The notes under the pieces were generated by a model. That model made no database searches and had not been told where the DNA came from. It saw nothing but the letters and a program-made list of their open reading frames with translations. The position numbers and the translations under genes are program-made. A stretch of 64,000 nt of DNA from Candidatus Anaerostipes excrementavium (lineage in GTDB: Bacteria; Bacillota; Clostridia; Lachnospirales; Lachnospiraceae): contig DXEM01000001.1 in assembly GCA_019114985.1 (NCBI GenBank), positions 62,001 through 126,000 of the forward strand, written 5' to 3'. Shown in pieces: positions 25,640-33,502 of the stretch (the stretch's first letter is position 1; every line of letters starts with the position of its first letter).

Positions 25640-27736
25640 ATGAATAAAAGATCGAGAAATATCATGCTACTTTTGGCAGAGCAAAAGCAGGACTGGACGA
25701 TCTCTGATCTGGCAAAGAAGTTTAAGGTGTCGGAACGAACGATCCGAAACGACATTAATGATATGAACGACTACCTGAAGCAGCAAAAGATTACGGAGAT
25801 CAAATTAGGAACCAGCGGCCGTTTGATCATAGGAAAAGATATCGGGAAAGTGAAGAAACTAGAAGATGGAAGTGATTTCTATACATATCGCTTGTCCAAG
25901 GAAGAACGGAAGATCCTGGCGGCAGGGATTTTGGTTCAGACAAAGGATCATATCACCTTATCTCGAATCGCGGAGATGCTCTACGTGAGCCGGGCAACGA
26001 TCATCAATGACTTAGATGGCGTGAAAGCTTTTTTAGAAACCGGACACCTCCATGTTATTTCTCATTCCAATAAAGGACTGCGCCTGGAAGGAAGCGAAGG
26101 AAATCGGAGACTTTTTTTGCTTCGCATTATGTCGGTTGGGGCGAATGAGATACAGGAAGATTCCGGAATTCGCGGTTTTATGAAAGGACTGGGAATGGAA
26201 TTTAAGCTGCCGGAAGAGGATAGGAGAATACTTCAGCGTCTGATCAATGAGCAGGAACATGCATATGGACGTTTTCTTACAGATGCTTCTTTCGACTATC
26301 TGATGCAGTATCTGATGCTGTCGATCCAAAGAATCCGTCAGGGGAATCTGATCAGCGAGCCGGTAGAAGGGAACAAAAGCAAATATAAGATGGCAAGGGA
26401 TATCGTAAAATATGTATCCCAGTACTGGAATTTGGAAGTGGGAGAAGGAGAAGCGGATTTTCTCTGCGGCGTACTGGACAGCATGAGCTATATTCAGAGA
26501 AAACGGCGGGATCAACGTATCATAGGATTGCAGCTGGTGACAAGAAAGTTCATCGAGAACGTATCCAGGGAACTGAACCTGAATTTGAATCGGGACTTTA
26601 ACTTTTATGAAAATCTGGTGGATCATCTGGAATCCATCTTTATGAAATCGTTCAACGTTACCCAGAGAGATGATTTTCTGAAAAAATATGTGGAGAAGAA
26701 TCCTAGAGTGCTGGAGGTTGTAAAGCATCATCTGGATATGCTGGAAAAATTTATGGGGAGAGAGGTTTCGGAGATTGAGATCGATTATATCGTGATTCAT
26801 ATCTGCGCGGCGATGGAACGAAGGAAGAAAAAAGAAGTGGATTTCCAGGTTTTAATCGTTTGCGGCGGCGGAGTCGGTACATCTCAGTTATTGCTCTCCA
26901 AGATGGAAAATCGGTTTGATTTTCATGTGGTAGATGTGGTGTCTGCGCATTTGCTTGGACAGGAACAATACGAGGATGTGGATCTGGTAATTTCCACGAT
27001 TCCGCTGAAAAATTTTGAAAAAGATTATATCCTGGTTTCCCCGGTCTTTTCAGATGAGGATTATTTAAGAGTGAACCGAAAGATTGAAGAGATGCAGGAG
27101 CAGCAGCGGATTCCAAAGAAACGGGCGTCCCAGGCCGCACAGGGCAGAAAAATATCAGAAGATTTGATCCGAATCTTAAAGCCGGTCATCGAGGATGAAG
27201 CGGTGATGGTACAGGCTGCCAAGAAAATCAAAGAATATTTTGGGATTTCGGAACCGGAAGAAGAGCCGTTCCTCTATGAACTTCTTACGGCATCCAATAT
27301 CCAACTGAATGTGGAATGCAGAGATTGGAAGGAAGCAATTGAGAAATCAGCTCATCCTCTGCTGGAAAAAGGATATATTGAAGAGCGTTATATCGACGCC
27401 ATGATTGAAAATGTGAAAGAAAATGGGGCTTATATTGTCATATCACCCGGATTTGCCTTGCCTCATGAAGGTTTTGATACCGGATGCAATAAAGTGGGAA
27501 TGAATCTGATCCGTCTTGTGGAACCGGTCATAATTGAAGATATCGATGGAGAACAAGAATCTGTCAAGATTTTCTGCTGTATGAGTACGGAAGATCACAA
27601 AAAGCATATCAAAGCGTTTTTCCACTTGGTAAACATGCTGACCAATCGGCAGTTTAAGGAAGAACTTTGGCAGGCTGATACGCCGGAGAAAGCAGCAGAG
27701 ATTATAAAAACATATGAAATGCGCATAAAAGGATAA
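25640..27736 (+). CDS. BglG/LicR-type transcriptional activator with PRD, EIIB and EIIA domains
   Basis: PTS-controlled regulator of 698 residues. Domains in order: an HTH_11 winged helix (about 1-60), a second Mga-like HTH (about 80-165), two PRD domains (about 190-400), an EIIB(Gat)-like domain with the phospho-cysteine in VLIVCGGGVGTSQ, and an EIIA(fructose/Mtl)-like domain with the phospho-histidine in FALPHEG. Such MtlR/LicR-type proteins activate the adjacent PTS operon when dephosphorylated by transport. The galactitol-type operon starts about 400 bases downstream on the same strand. Confidence 0.92.
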   Translation: MNKRSRNIMLLLAEQKQDWTISDLAKKFKVSERTIRNDINDMNDYLKQQKITEIKLGTSGRLIIGKDIGKVKKLEDGSDFYTYRLSKEERKILAAGILVQTKDHITLSRIAEMLYVSRATIINDLDGVKAFLETGHLHVISHSNKGLRLEGSEGNRRLFLLRIMSVGANEIQEDSGIRGFMKGLGMEFKLPEEDRRILQRLINEQEHAYGRFLTDASFDYLMQYLMLSIQRIRQGNLISEPVEGNKSKYKMARDIVKYVSQYWNLEVGEGEADFLCGVLDSMSYIQRKRRDQRIIGLQLVTRKFIENVSRELNLNLNRDFNFYENLVDHLESIFMKSFNVTQRDDFLKKYVEKNPRVLEVVKHHLDMLEKFMGREVSEIEIDYIVIHICAAMERRKKKEVDFQVLIVCGGGVGTSQLLLSKMENRFDFHVVDVVSAHLLGQEQYEDVDLVISTIPLKNFEKDYILVSPVFSDEDYLRVNRKIEEMQEQQRIPKKRASQAAQGRKISEDLIRILKPVIEDEAVMVQAAKKIKEYFGISEPEEEPFLYELLTASNIQLNVECRDWKEAIEKSAHPLLEKGYIEERYIDAMIENVKENGAYIVISPGFALPHEGFDTGCNKVGMNLIRLVEPVIIEDIDGEQESVKIFCCMSTEDHKKHIKAFFHLVNMLTNRQFKEELWQADTPEKAAEIIKTYEMRIKG

Positions 27737-27753
27737 AAAGGAAACATACATCG

Positions 27754-27801
27754 AAAGGTGTCGCAAATCATCAGATTAGATGAAGGCGGCGCCTTTTTAA
27801 T
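27754..27801 (+). terminator. Terminator after the PRD regulator
   Basis: AAGGTGTCGC (near 27755) pairs with GGCGGCGCCTT through G-C and G-U pairs around a 20-base loop, followed by TTTTT. It separates the regulator transcript from the repeat region. Confidence 0.65.
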
Positions 27802-27864
27802 TTCATAGGAAACTCCGTCCCTATGAAATTAAAAACGCTCCGCGAGGATCGCACTGCGGCGATG
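27801..27864 (+). repeat. 64-bp repeat, copy 1
   Basis: 56 of 64 positions match copy 2 at 27929-27992. Both begin with a 9-bp hairpin TTTCATAGG/CCTATGAAA and end in a GC-rich part with CCGC and GCGG. The differences are mostly transitions in the GC-rich end. Probably a REP-like dispersed element. Confidence 0.85.
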
Positions 27865-27892
27865 TGGAAAATGTCGCAGAAGCGACCCGCCG

Positions 27893-27927
27893 CAGGCGGA
27901 GAATCCAGCAAAGCAGGATTCTTTCTT
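27893..27927 (+). repeat. 35-bp hairpin repeat, copy on + strand
   Basis: Contains GAATCC AGC AAA GCA GGATTC, a compact hairpin. 32 of 35 positions match the reverse complement of 49241-49275. It lies exactly between the two 64-bp repeats, so 27801-27992 looks like one composite element. Confidence 0.8.
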
Positions 27928-27928
27928 G

Positions 27929-27992
27929 TTTCATAGGAAGCTCCGTCCCTATGAAATTAAAGACGCTCCGCAGAGATCTTACTGCGGCGGTG
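27929..27992 (+). repeat. 64-bp repeat, copy 2
   Basis: Direct copy of 27801-27864 with eight substitutions. The AT-rich hairpin half is almost unchanged (two differences), and the GC-rich half carries the remaining six. Confidence 0.85.
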
Positions 27993-28066
27993 AGGTAAAA
28001 ACATTTCCAGGATCTTTGAAATGTTTTCGACCGGTGTAATTTTTTTCAGAAATGTAAGAAAACCTT

Positions 28067-28100
28067 TTGACTGTTTTTTTCTCTTGCCAGGAAATATAAT
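28067..28100 (+). promoter_or_regulatory. Candidate activator-dependent promoter of the galactitol-type operon
   Basis: A consensus TATAAT (28095-28100) stands 43 bases before the first PTS gene. The only good -35-like sequence, TTGACT (28067-28072), is 22 bases upstream, too far for sigma-A alone. This would fit activation by the PRD regulator encoded upstream. Confidence 0.5.
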
Positions 28101-28142
28101 AAAACCATAAAGAAGAGGACGTCACTTCAAAGGAACAAAAAG

Positions 28143-28640
28143 ATGGATGTTATTTATGAAAGGAGTAACGGAAAGGAAATGGTTTGGGAGAAGCTTAGAG
28201 AAGAGTTGATCATTCCTGGATTAGACGCGAAGAACAGCGATGAGATTTTTGAAGCCCTCGGAGGCGAGCTGGTAAAGCAAGGGTATTGCAAAGAATCCTA
28301 TGTACAGGCATTAAAAGATAGAGAAGCGGAATTTCCAACAGGAATCAATATGGGAGAAAAGGGAGTTGCCATTCCACATACAGATGTCAGCCACGTAAAT
28401 AAAAAGGGAATTGCCATCGGAACTTTAAAAGAACCGGTTTCCTTTGTGGAGATGGGAACGGATGATGAATATGTTAATGCGCAGGTCGTTTTCATGTTGG
28501 CAGTAGATGAAAAAGGACACTTGGAACTGTTACAGGCGATTCTTGGAATCTTACAGGATCAGGAAACATTAACAAAATTAGCAGAAGCAAAAGACGCAGC
28601 AGAAATCATTGAAATTATTAAAGAAAAGGAGAATATGTAA
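28143..28640 (+). CDS. gatA: PTS galactitol/fructose-type subunit IIA
   Basis: Cytoplasmic phosphocarrier of 165 residues. The phospho-histidine is in VAIPHTDVSHV. Its size and pairing with a small IIB and a GatC-type IIC fit the galactitol family. The start used has AAAGGAA about eight bases upstream; a later in-frame ATG at 28179 (MVWEKLREEL) would match typical IIA N-termini and is a real alternative. The name is shared with the amidotransferase gene but the two are unrelated. Confidence 0.88.
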   Translation: MDVIYERSNGKEMVWEKLREELIIPGLDAKNSDEIFEALGGELVKQGYCKESYVQALKDREAEFPTGINMGEKGVAIPHTDVSHVNKKGIAIGTLKEPVSFVEMGTDDEYVNAQVVFMLAVDEKGHLELLQAILGILQDQETLTKLAEAKDAAEIIEIIKEKENM

Positions 28641-28642
28641 TT

Positions 28643-28921
28643 ATGAAAAAGAAAGTTATCGTAGCATGCGGAGGAGCAGTCGCAACATCAACTGTAGCAG
28701 CAAACGCAGTCGTAGATCTGGCAAAAGAAAACGGAATCGACATTGAGATCGCACAGGTAAGAATCTCCGAGATTGGATCAAACCTTCCGGCAGATTTAAT
28801 CGTTACCACTTCAAAAGTAAAAAGAGATTACGGAGTACCGTTGATCACAGGAATGCCTTTCATCTCAGGAATAGGCGTTGAAAAAACAAAAGCAAAGATC
28901 TTAGATGTCTTAAAGAAATAA
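28643..28921 (+). CDS. gatB: PTS galactitol-family subunit IIB
   Basis: A 92-residue P-loop phosphatase-like domain with the phospho-cysteine in KVIVACGGAVATST near residue 9, as in galactitol IIB. It begins three bases after IIA, behind AAGGAG. It transfers phosphate from IIA to the substrate carried by IIC. Unrelated to the amidotransferase subunit of the same symbol. Confidence 0.92.
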   Translation: MKKKVIVACGGAVATSTVAANAVVDLAKENGIDIEIAQVRISEIGSNLPADLIVTTSKVKRDYGVPLITGMPFISGIGVEKTKAKILDVLKK

Positions 28922-29008
28922 AAAACAAACGGTATTTTCGCAGGAAGTATTTGAACTTGCTATTGGAAATATATAGGATAAATTACAGATTTTGAAAAGG
29001 AGAGAAAT

Positions 29009-30367
29009 ATGGGTATCGTTGGAGATGTGATTAACTATATCATCGACATGGGAGCGTCCGCAATGCTCCCGCTGGTGATCGCCATTTTAAGTATTATCGT
29101 CGGTGTAAAAGTAGGAAAAGCTGTAAGAGCCGGCTTGATGGTAGGTGTAGGATTTGTAGGTCTGGATTTGATCGTTACATTGATGAATGACAACCTGGGA
29201 CCGGCAGCTCAGAAGATGTCAGAGAATTTCGGGTTAAGCCTGAATGTTGTGGATATCGGATGGCCTGGTATGTCCCCAATCACTTGGGCATCCAGTATCG
29301 CGACCGTTGCGATTCCGATCGCAATTGCAGTCAACGTTTTAATGCTGATCTTAAAATTAACGAAGACAGTCAACGTAGATATCTGGAATATCTGGCATAT
29401 GACATTTACAGGAGCCATTGCCTATGCAGTGACAGGTAACTTTGCAATCGGTATTGCAGGTGTGATCGTCCACGCAATCTTCTCTTACAAATTCGGTGAT
29501 TTATACGCACCGCTGATGGAAGATTACTTTGACCTTGAAAGTATTACGGTTCCACATGGTACTGCTACCTATTTAGCGCCGATCGCCTGTACTGTAGATG
29601 CAATCATTGATAAGATTCCTGGATTGAATAAAATTGATTTCAGCCTTGAAAACTTACAGGAAAAAGTTGGAGTTTTGGCAGAGCCGATCGTTATCGGAGG
29701 TATCTTAGGAGGCATCGTAGGACTTCTGGCAGGATATGACTTTGCAGGCGCATTCCAGTTAGCCATTAAAATGTCAGCCGTTATGGTATTAATGCCGAAA
29801 ATCACAAAATGTATCATGGAAGGTTTGATGCCTTTATCAGAGCGCATGAAAGAAATTCTGACAAAGAGATCCGGAGATTCCGAGTTCTATATTGGACTTG
29901 ACCCGGCAATCCTTCTTGGAGATTCCGACGTTGTAACAGCAGGCCTGATCTTCATCCCTCTGACACTGCTGATCGCAGTTATCGTACCTGGAAATGTCAT
30001 TCTTCCATTCGGAGATTTGGCAACCATCGGATTCTTTATCGCTATCGCTGTAGCTGTTCACAAAGGAAATCTGTTCCGTACATTGATCTCAGGTTCCTGC
30101 ATCATGTTCCTGACCATCTGGATTGCAAATCAGGCAATTCCATGGACAACGGCTCTGGCACAATCTGTAAACCTGACAGGCGGAGCAAGCCAGATCGCAG
30201 CTCTGGATCAGGGTGGATGCCCGATTACATATCTGTTCACCCAGCTCTTTACACAGGAAAATATGTTAGGCTTTGCGGTAATCGGAGTGCTTTATATCAT
30301 CTGCATGGTATTTACGGTTCGTTTATCTAAGAAAAGAGCAGCAGCATTAAAAGAAGAAAATTATTAA
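29009..30367 (+). CDS. gatC: PTS galactitol-family transporter subunit IIC
   Basis: Integral membrane permease of 452 residues with many hydrophobic segments. Family features include the N-terminal YIIDMGASAMLPLVIAILSI stretch, the IGWPGMSP-like DIGWPGMSPI loop, and KMSAVMVLMPKITKCIMEGL. With IIA, IIB and galactitol-1-phosphate dehydrogenase nearby, galactitol or a related polyol is the likely substrate. A hairpin terminator follows eight bases after the stop. Confidence 0.92.
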   Translation: MGIVGDVINYIIDMGASAMLPLVIAILSIIVGVKVGKAVRAGLMVGVGFVGLDLIVTLMNDNLGPAAQKMSENFGLSLNVVDIGWPGMSPITWASSIATVAIPIAIAVNVLMLILKLTKTVNVDIWNIWHMTFTGAIAYAVTGNFAIGIAGVIVHAIFSYKFGDLYAPLMEDYFDLESITVPHGTATYLAPIACTVDAIIDKIPGLNKIDFSLENLQEKVGVLAEPIVIGGILGGIVGLLAGYDFAGAFQLAIKMSAVMVLMPKITKCIMEGLMPLSERMKEILTKRSGDSEFYIGLDPAILLGDSDVVTAGLIFIPLTLLIAVIVPGNVILPFGDLATIGFFIAIAVAVHKGNLFRTLISGSCIMFLTIWIANQAIPWTTALAQSVNLTGGASQIAALDQGGCPITYLFTQLFTQENMLGFAVIGVLYIICMVFTVRLSKKRAAALKEENY

Positions 30368-30374
30368 TACCCCT

Positions 30375-30400
30375 GCGGATCCCTAAGGGGATCCGCTTTT
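30375..30400 (+). terminator. Intra-operon terminator after PTS IIC
   Basis: Nine-bp perfect stem GCGGATCCC (30375-30383) with GGGATCCGC (30388-30396), loop TAAG, then TTTT. It lies inside an otherwise continuous operon, so it probably lowers expression of the aldolase and dehydrogenase relative to the transporter. Confidence 0.8.
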
Positions 30401-30420
30401 CAATATAGGAGGAACAATCA

Positions 30421-31275
30421 ATGCCATTAGTAACAACAAAACAAATGTTGTTGGACGCTCAGAAAGGCCATTATGCCGTAGGCGCGTTCAATGTAGAAAA
30501 TATGGAAATGGTGATGGCAGTCGTAGAGGCCGCAGAAGAATTAAAATCACCGGTTATCATGCAGACGACGCCATCCACTGTAAAATACGCAGGATTAGAT
30601 TATTTTCTTGCCAATGTAAAAGCAGCCGCCCAAAGAGCTTCTGTTCCGGTAGCGATGCATTTAGATCATGGAAGCAGTTTTGAACTGGCAATGCAGGCAT
30701 ACCGCACAGGTTATACATCCATTATGATTGATGGATCTCATGAAAGCTTTGAGGGAAATATCGCGGTATCCAAGGCAGTGGCAGATGCCTGTGCCCCATC
30801 TGGGGTTCCGGTAGAAGCAGAGCTTGGAAAAGTCGGAGGGAAAGAAGACGATCTGGATGGCGGAGACGATAATCCATACACAGATCCAGCCCAGGCAGCA
30901 GAATTTGTAAAACGTACAGGGGTCACTTCCCTTGCAGTAGCCATCGGAACCGCTCATGGCGTTTACAAAGGAGAGCCGAAATTAGATTTGGATCGTTTGT
31001 CTGAGATTCGTGAAGTGGTAGACATTCCGTTAGTTCTTCATGGAACCAGCGGCGTACCGGATGCAACGGTAACAGAATGTGTGAAACGAGGAATCTGCAA
31101 AGTAAATTACGCAACAGATCTGAGGATCGCGTTTACCAAAGGAGTAAAAGAAGAATTCGGTGAAAATCCGGATGTGATCGATCCAAAGAAATACAATACA
31201 AAAGGAAAAGAATGCGTAAAAGAATATGTTATGTCTAAGATGCATGTTGTTGACAGTGTTGGGAAAGCAAAGTAG
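30421..31275 (+). CDS. gatY: Class II ketose-bisphosphate aldolase (tagatose/fructose-bisphosphate, GatY/KbaY-like)
   Basis: Zinc-dependent aldolase of 284 residues cleaving a ketose 1,6-bisphosphate to DHAP and glyceraldehyde 3-phosphate. Metal and substrate motifs: HLDHGSS, SIMIDGSH, the acidic AELGKVGGKEDDL, GTAHGVYKGEPKLD and LHGTSGVPD. The start MPLVTTKQMLLDAQKGHYAVGAF is typical of GatY/KbaY. Context argues for tagatose bisphosphate, but class II fructose bisphosphatase-type aldolases look alike. AGGAGG precedes the start. Confidence 0.88.
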   Translation: MPLVTTKQMLLDAQKGHYAVGAFNVENMEMVMAVVEAAEELKSPVIMQTTPSTVKYAGLDYFLANVKAAAQRASVPVAMHLDHGSSFELAMQAYRTGYTSIMIDGSHESFEGNIAVSKAVADACAPSGVPVEAELGKVGGKEDDLDGGDDNPYTDPAQAAEFVKRTGVTSLAVAIGTAHGVYKGEPKLDLDRLSEIREVVDIPLVLHGTSGVPDATVTECVKRGICKVNYATDLRIAFTKGVKEEFGENPDVIDPKKYNTKGKECVKEYVMSKMHVVDSVGKAK

Positions 31276-31290
31276 AAAGGAAGGATGGAA

Positions 31291-32340
31291 ATGAAAGCTG
31301 GAGTTGTCCATGCAAAAAATGATATTCGATATGAAGAAATAAATAAACCGGAACCAAAAGAGGGACAGGTACTGATCAAAGTTAAATATACAGGAATTTG
31401 TGGGTCTGATGTGCCGAGAGTGAACGGAGATGCTTGCCATTTCTTCCCAAACGTACTTGGTCATGAGTTTTCCGGAACCGTCGAGGAAGTTGGAGAAGGT
31501 GTAGATTCTCTGAAGAAAGGGGATCGGGTAGCAGGGGTACCTTTGGTTCCTTGTATGGAATGTGAAGACTGCCAAAAAGGAAACTATTCTCTGTGCAAAC
31601 ATTATAGTTTCATTGGTTCCAGAGAATTTGGAAGTTTTGCAGAGTATGTTGTTGTGCCGGAGAAAAACGCAGTAAAATTTGAAGATGCAGTTAGTTTCGA
31701 GCAGGGGGCTTTCTTTGAGCCTGCAACGGTTGCCCTTCACGGATTAAACAGAGTTGATTATCGTGCGGGAGAATGTGTAGCTATCCTCGGAGGAGGAACC
31801 ATTGGATTATTTACAGCGCAGTGGGCGAAGATCTTCGGCGCAAAGAAAGTGGTTGTATTTGATATCAGCAATGAGAGATTGGAATTAGCCAAGAAGTTAG
31901 GTGTTGATGAGGGAATCAATACACTGGATGAGGATTTCATGGATCAGGCGATGGCAATGACTGATGGTAAAGGTTTCGGATATGTATATGAAACCGCCGG
32001 TGTTACAACTACAATGAAATATGCGTTTGAGTTGGCTGCAAACAAAGCAGGAGTATGTTTCATCGGAACACCGACCAGGGAATTAAGTTTCTCTGTGGAG
32101 GAATGGGAAAACATCAATCGAAAAGAATTCACACTGACAGGATCTTGGATGTCTTACAGCGCACCGTTTCCTGGAAAAGAGTGGGTTCTCACGGCACATT
32201 ATTTTAAAACAGGACAGTTAAAGTTCGATGAATCTTTTGTCTTCAAGAAAATGCCGCTTAGCAAGATCGATGAGGCGTTTGAGATGTATAAGACGCCGGG
32301 AACTGTAAAAGGAAAGATTCTGATTGACAGTGAGAAATAA
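31291..32340 (+). CDS. gatD: Zinc-dependent medium-chain dehydrogenase, probable galactitol-1-phosphate 5-dehydrogenase
   Basis: Medium-chain alcohol dehydrogenase of 349 residues. Catalytic zinc ligands are in GICGSD and GHEFSG; structural zinc cysteines in CMECEDCQKGNYSLC; NAD motif AILGGGTIGL. Context with a galactitol-type PTS suggests oxidation of galactitol 1-phosphate to tagatose 6-phosphate. The chosen ATG is six bases after GGAAGG; the ATG six bases earlier abuts that site. No tagatose-6-phosphate kinase is encoded nearby, so a general phosphofructokinase must supply it. Confidence 0.88.
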   Translation: MKAGVVHAKNDIRYEEINKPEPKEGQVLIKVKYTGICGSDVPRVNGDACHFFPNVLGHEFSGTVEEVGEGVDSLKKGDRVAGVPLVPCMECEDCQKGNYSLCKHYSFIGSREFGSFAEYVVVPEKNAVKFEDAVSFEQGAFFEPATVALHGLNRVDYRAGECVAILGGGTIGLFTAQWAKIFGAKKVVVFDISNERLELAKKLGVDEGINTLDEDFMDQAMAMTDGKGFGYVYETAGVTTTMKYAFELAANKAGVCFIGTPTRELSFSVEEWENINRKEFTLTGSWMSYSAPFPGKEWVLTAHYFKTGQLKFDESFVFKKMPLSKIDEAFEMYKTPGTVKGKILIDSEK

Positions 32341-32403
32341 AATATCAGCTGTCTCGAGAGGACAGACAAATAGTTTTCCTTTCATTTATATAATACATCC
32401 TAA

Positions 32404-32442
32404 GAAGGGATATCCTGCCAAGAACCGGCCGGATATCCCTTC
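32404..32442. terminator. Bidirectional terminator between gatD and the epimerase gene
   Basis: Perfect 12-bp inverted repeat GAAGGGATATCC (32404-32415) and its complement (32431-32442) around a 15-base loop, serving two convergent genes. Confidence 0.8.
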
Positions 32443-32448
32443 GTTTGT

Positions 32449-33327
32449 TTATAAGATTTCGATGGAATAGCTTAAAGAATCTTCGGCTCCCGGATCCAAA
32501 GTGCGGATGCCACGTTTGTGTTCAAAGACATCATCTTCGTCGGTGCAGGTGGAAGTACCGCTCCATGGCTCTAAAGCTACAAATGGCCCATCGTTGGCGC
32601 TGGACCAAACACCCAGATAGTCAAAATCAGGGAAAGTTACACAGATGCCTTTTTCCTGATCTTTATGTTTCAGGGAGACTTTTCTGGATTTTAATTGGTC
32701 GAAAATCAGGGCGTCATGATAGAACAACTCATGTTTTACCGGAAGGACTGCAGAGTCTTCTAAAATCGGAACCCGGTTTCCGTTGTCGATCAGCGCTTCA
32801 TCATTTAGTCGAGCGCAATTAGCGTTTTCAGGATATTCAAATTCGACTACATAGTCTTCAAAAGATTCCCCTTCGCTGATCGGGCAGTTAAATGCCGGAT
32901 GCCCTCCGACACAGAAAGGCATAGGAGATGTATCATGGTTGATGATCCGATGAGTGATATGGAGCTTTTGATCCTGCAGCTCGTAAATCATCTGAAGTTC
33001 AAAATCAAAAGGATACTGTTCCTTGGTCTCATCATCGGCTTTTAAAGAAAAGACAGCTTTTGTCTCGGTGCTGGAAACAAGTGTGAATTCTTTTTTTCTG
33101 GCTAATCCGTGCCTTCCAAAAGAACAGGTCTTATCTCCGGAAACGGAAGCGGTTCCGCCTCGAAGGCAGCCGATGATCGGGAATAAGACAGGAGCCTGTC
33201 CGCTCCAGTAATCTCCATTGCCCTGCCAGAGATATTCGACAGCGTTGGAATCTTTCAGAGAAGTAAGCTCTGCTCCCATGGTCTTAAAACTCGCTGAAAT
33301 CTTATCATTCTTTAACTGTATCGTCAT
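32449..33327 (-). CDS. Aldose 1-epimerase family protein (LacX-like)
   Basis: Galactose-mutarotase-fold protein of 292 residues. Visible features are the SDRKGAELTSL-like TMGAELTSLKD start, GRHGLARKKEF, FCVGGHPAFNCP with a probable catalytic histidine and EPWSG near the C-terminus. LacX-type members are common in Firmicutes and probably act on aldose or hexose-6-phosphate anomers. I start at the ATG behind AAGGAGGG; an upstream ATG adds 12 residues without support. It converges on the galactitol operon. Confidence 0.88.
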   Translation of the reverse strand: MTIQLKNDKISASFKTMGAELTSLKDSNAVEYLWQGNGDYWSGQAPVLFPIIGCLRGGTASVSGDKTCSFGRHGLARKKEFTLVSSTETKAVFSLKADDETKEQYPFDFELQMIYELQDQKLHITHRIINHDTSPMPFCVGGHPAFNCPISEGESFEDYVVEFEYPENANCARLNDEALIDNGNRVPILEDSAVLPVKHELFYHDALIFDQLKSRKVSLKHKDQEKGICVTFPDFDYLGVWSSANDGPFVALEPWSGTSTCTDEDDVFEHKRGIRTLDPGAEDSLSYSIEIL

Positions 33328-33502
33328 ATGCCCTCCTTCGTCCATGGAATTCCCATGGATCATAAAATATTGATTGATAGAATGATTATAACACGGTTTA
33401 AATCAAAGGAGAACCCGGCAGGGACGGGGTTTTTCTCTTACAGGGTAGAAATTTTAACAGCGGTATGATAATATGACTAAGTATGTATGGAAAGGAGAGG
33501 CT

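Noticed and set aside
27801-27992. CRISPR array
   Set aside because: Only two copies of 64 bp, with internal hairpins and diverged ends; no regular short repeats or spacers, and no cas genes in the window.
32445-32822. 125-residue + strand frame opposite the epimerase gene
   Set aside because: Antisense to a well-supported gene and without motif or ribosome binding site.
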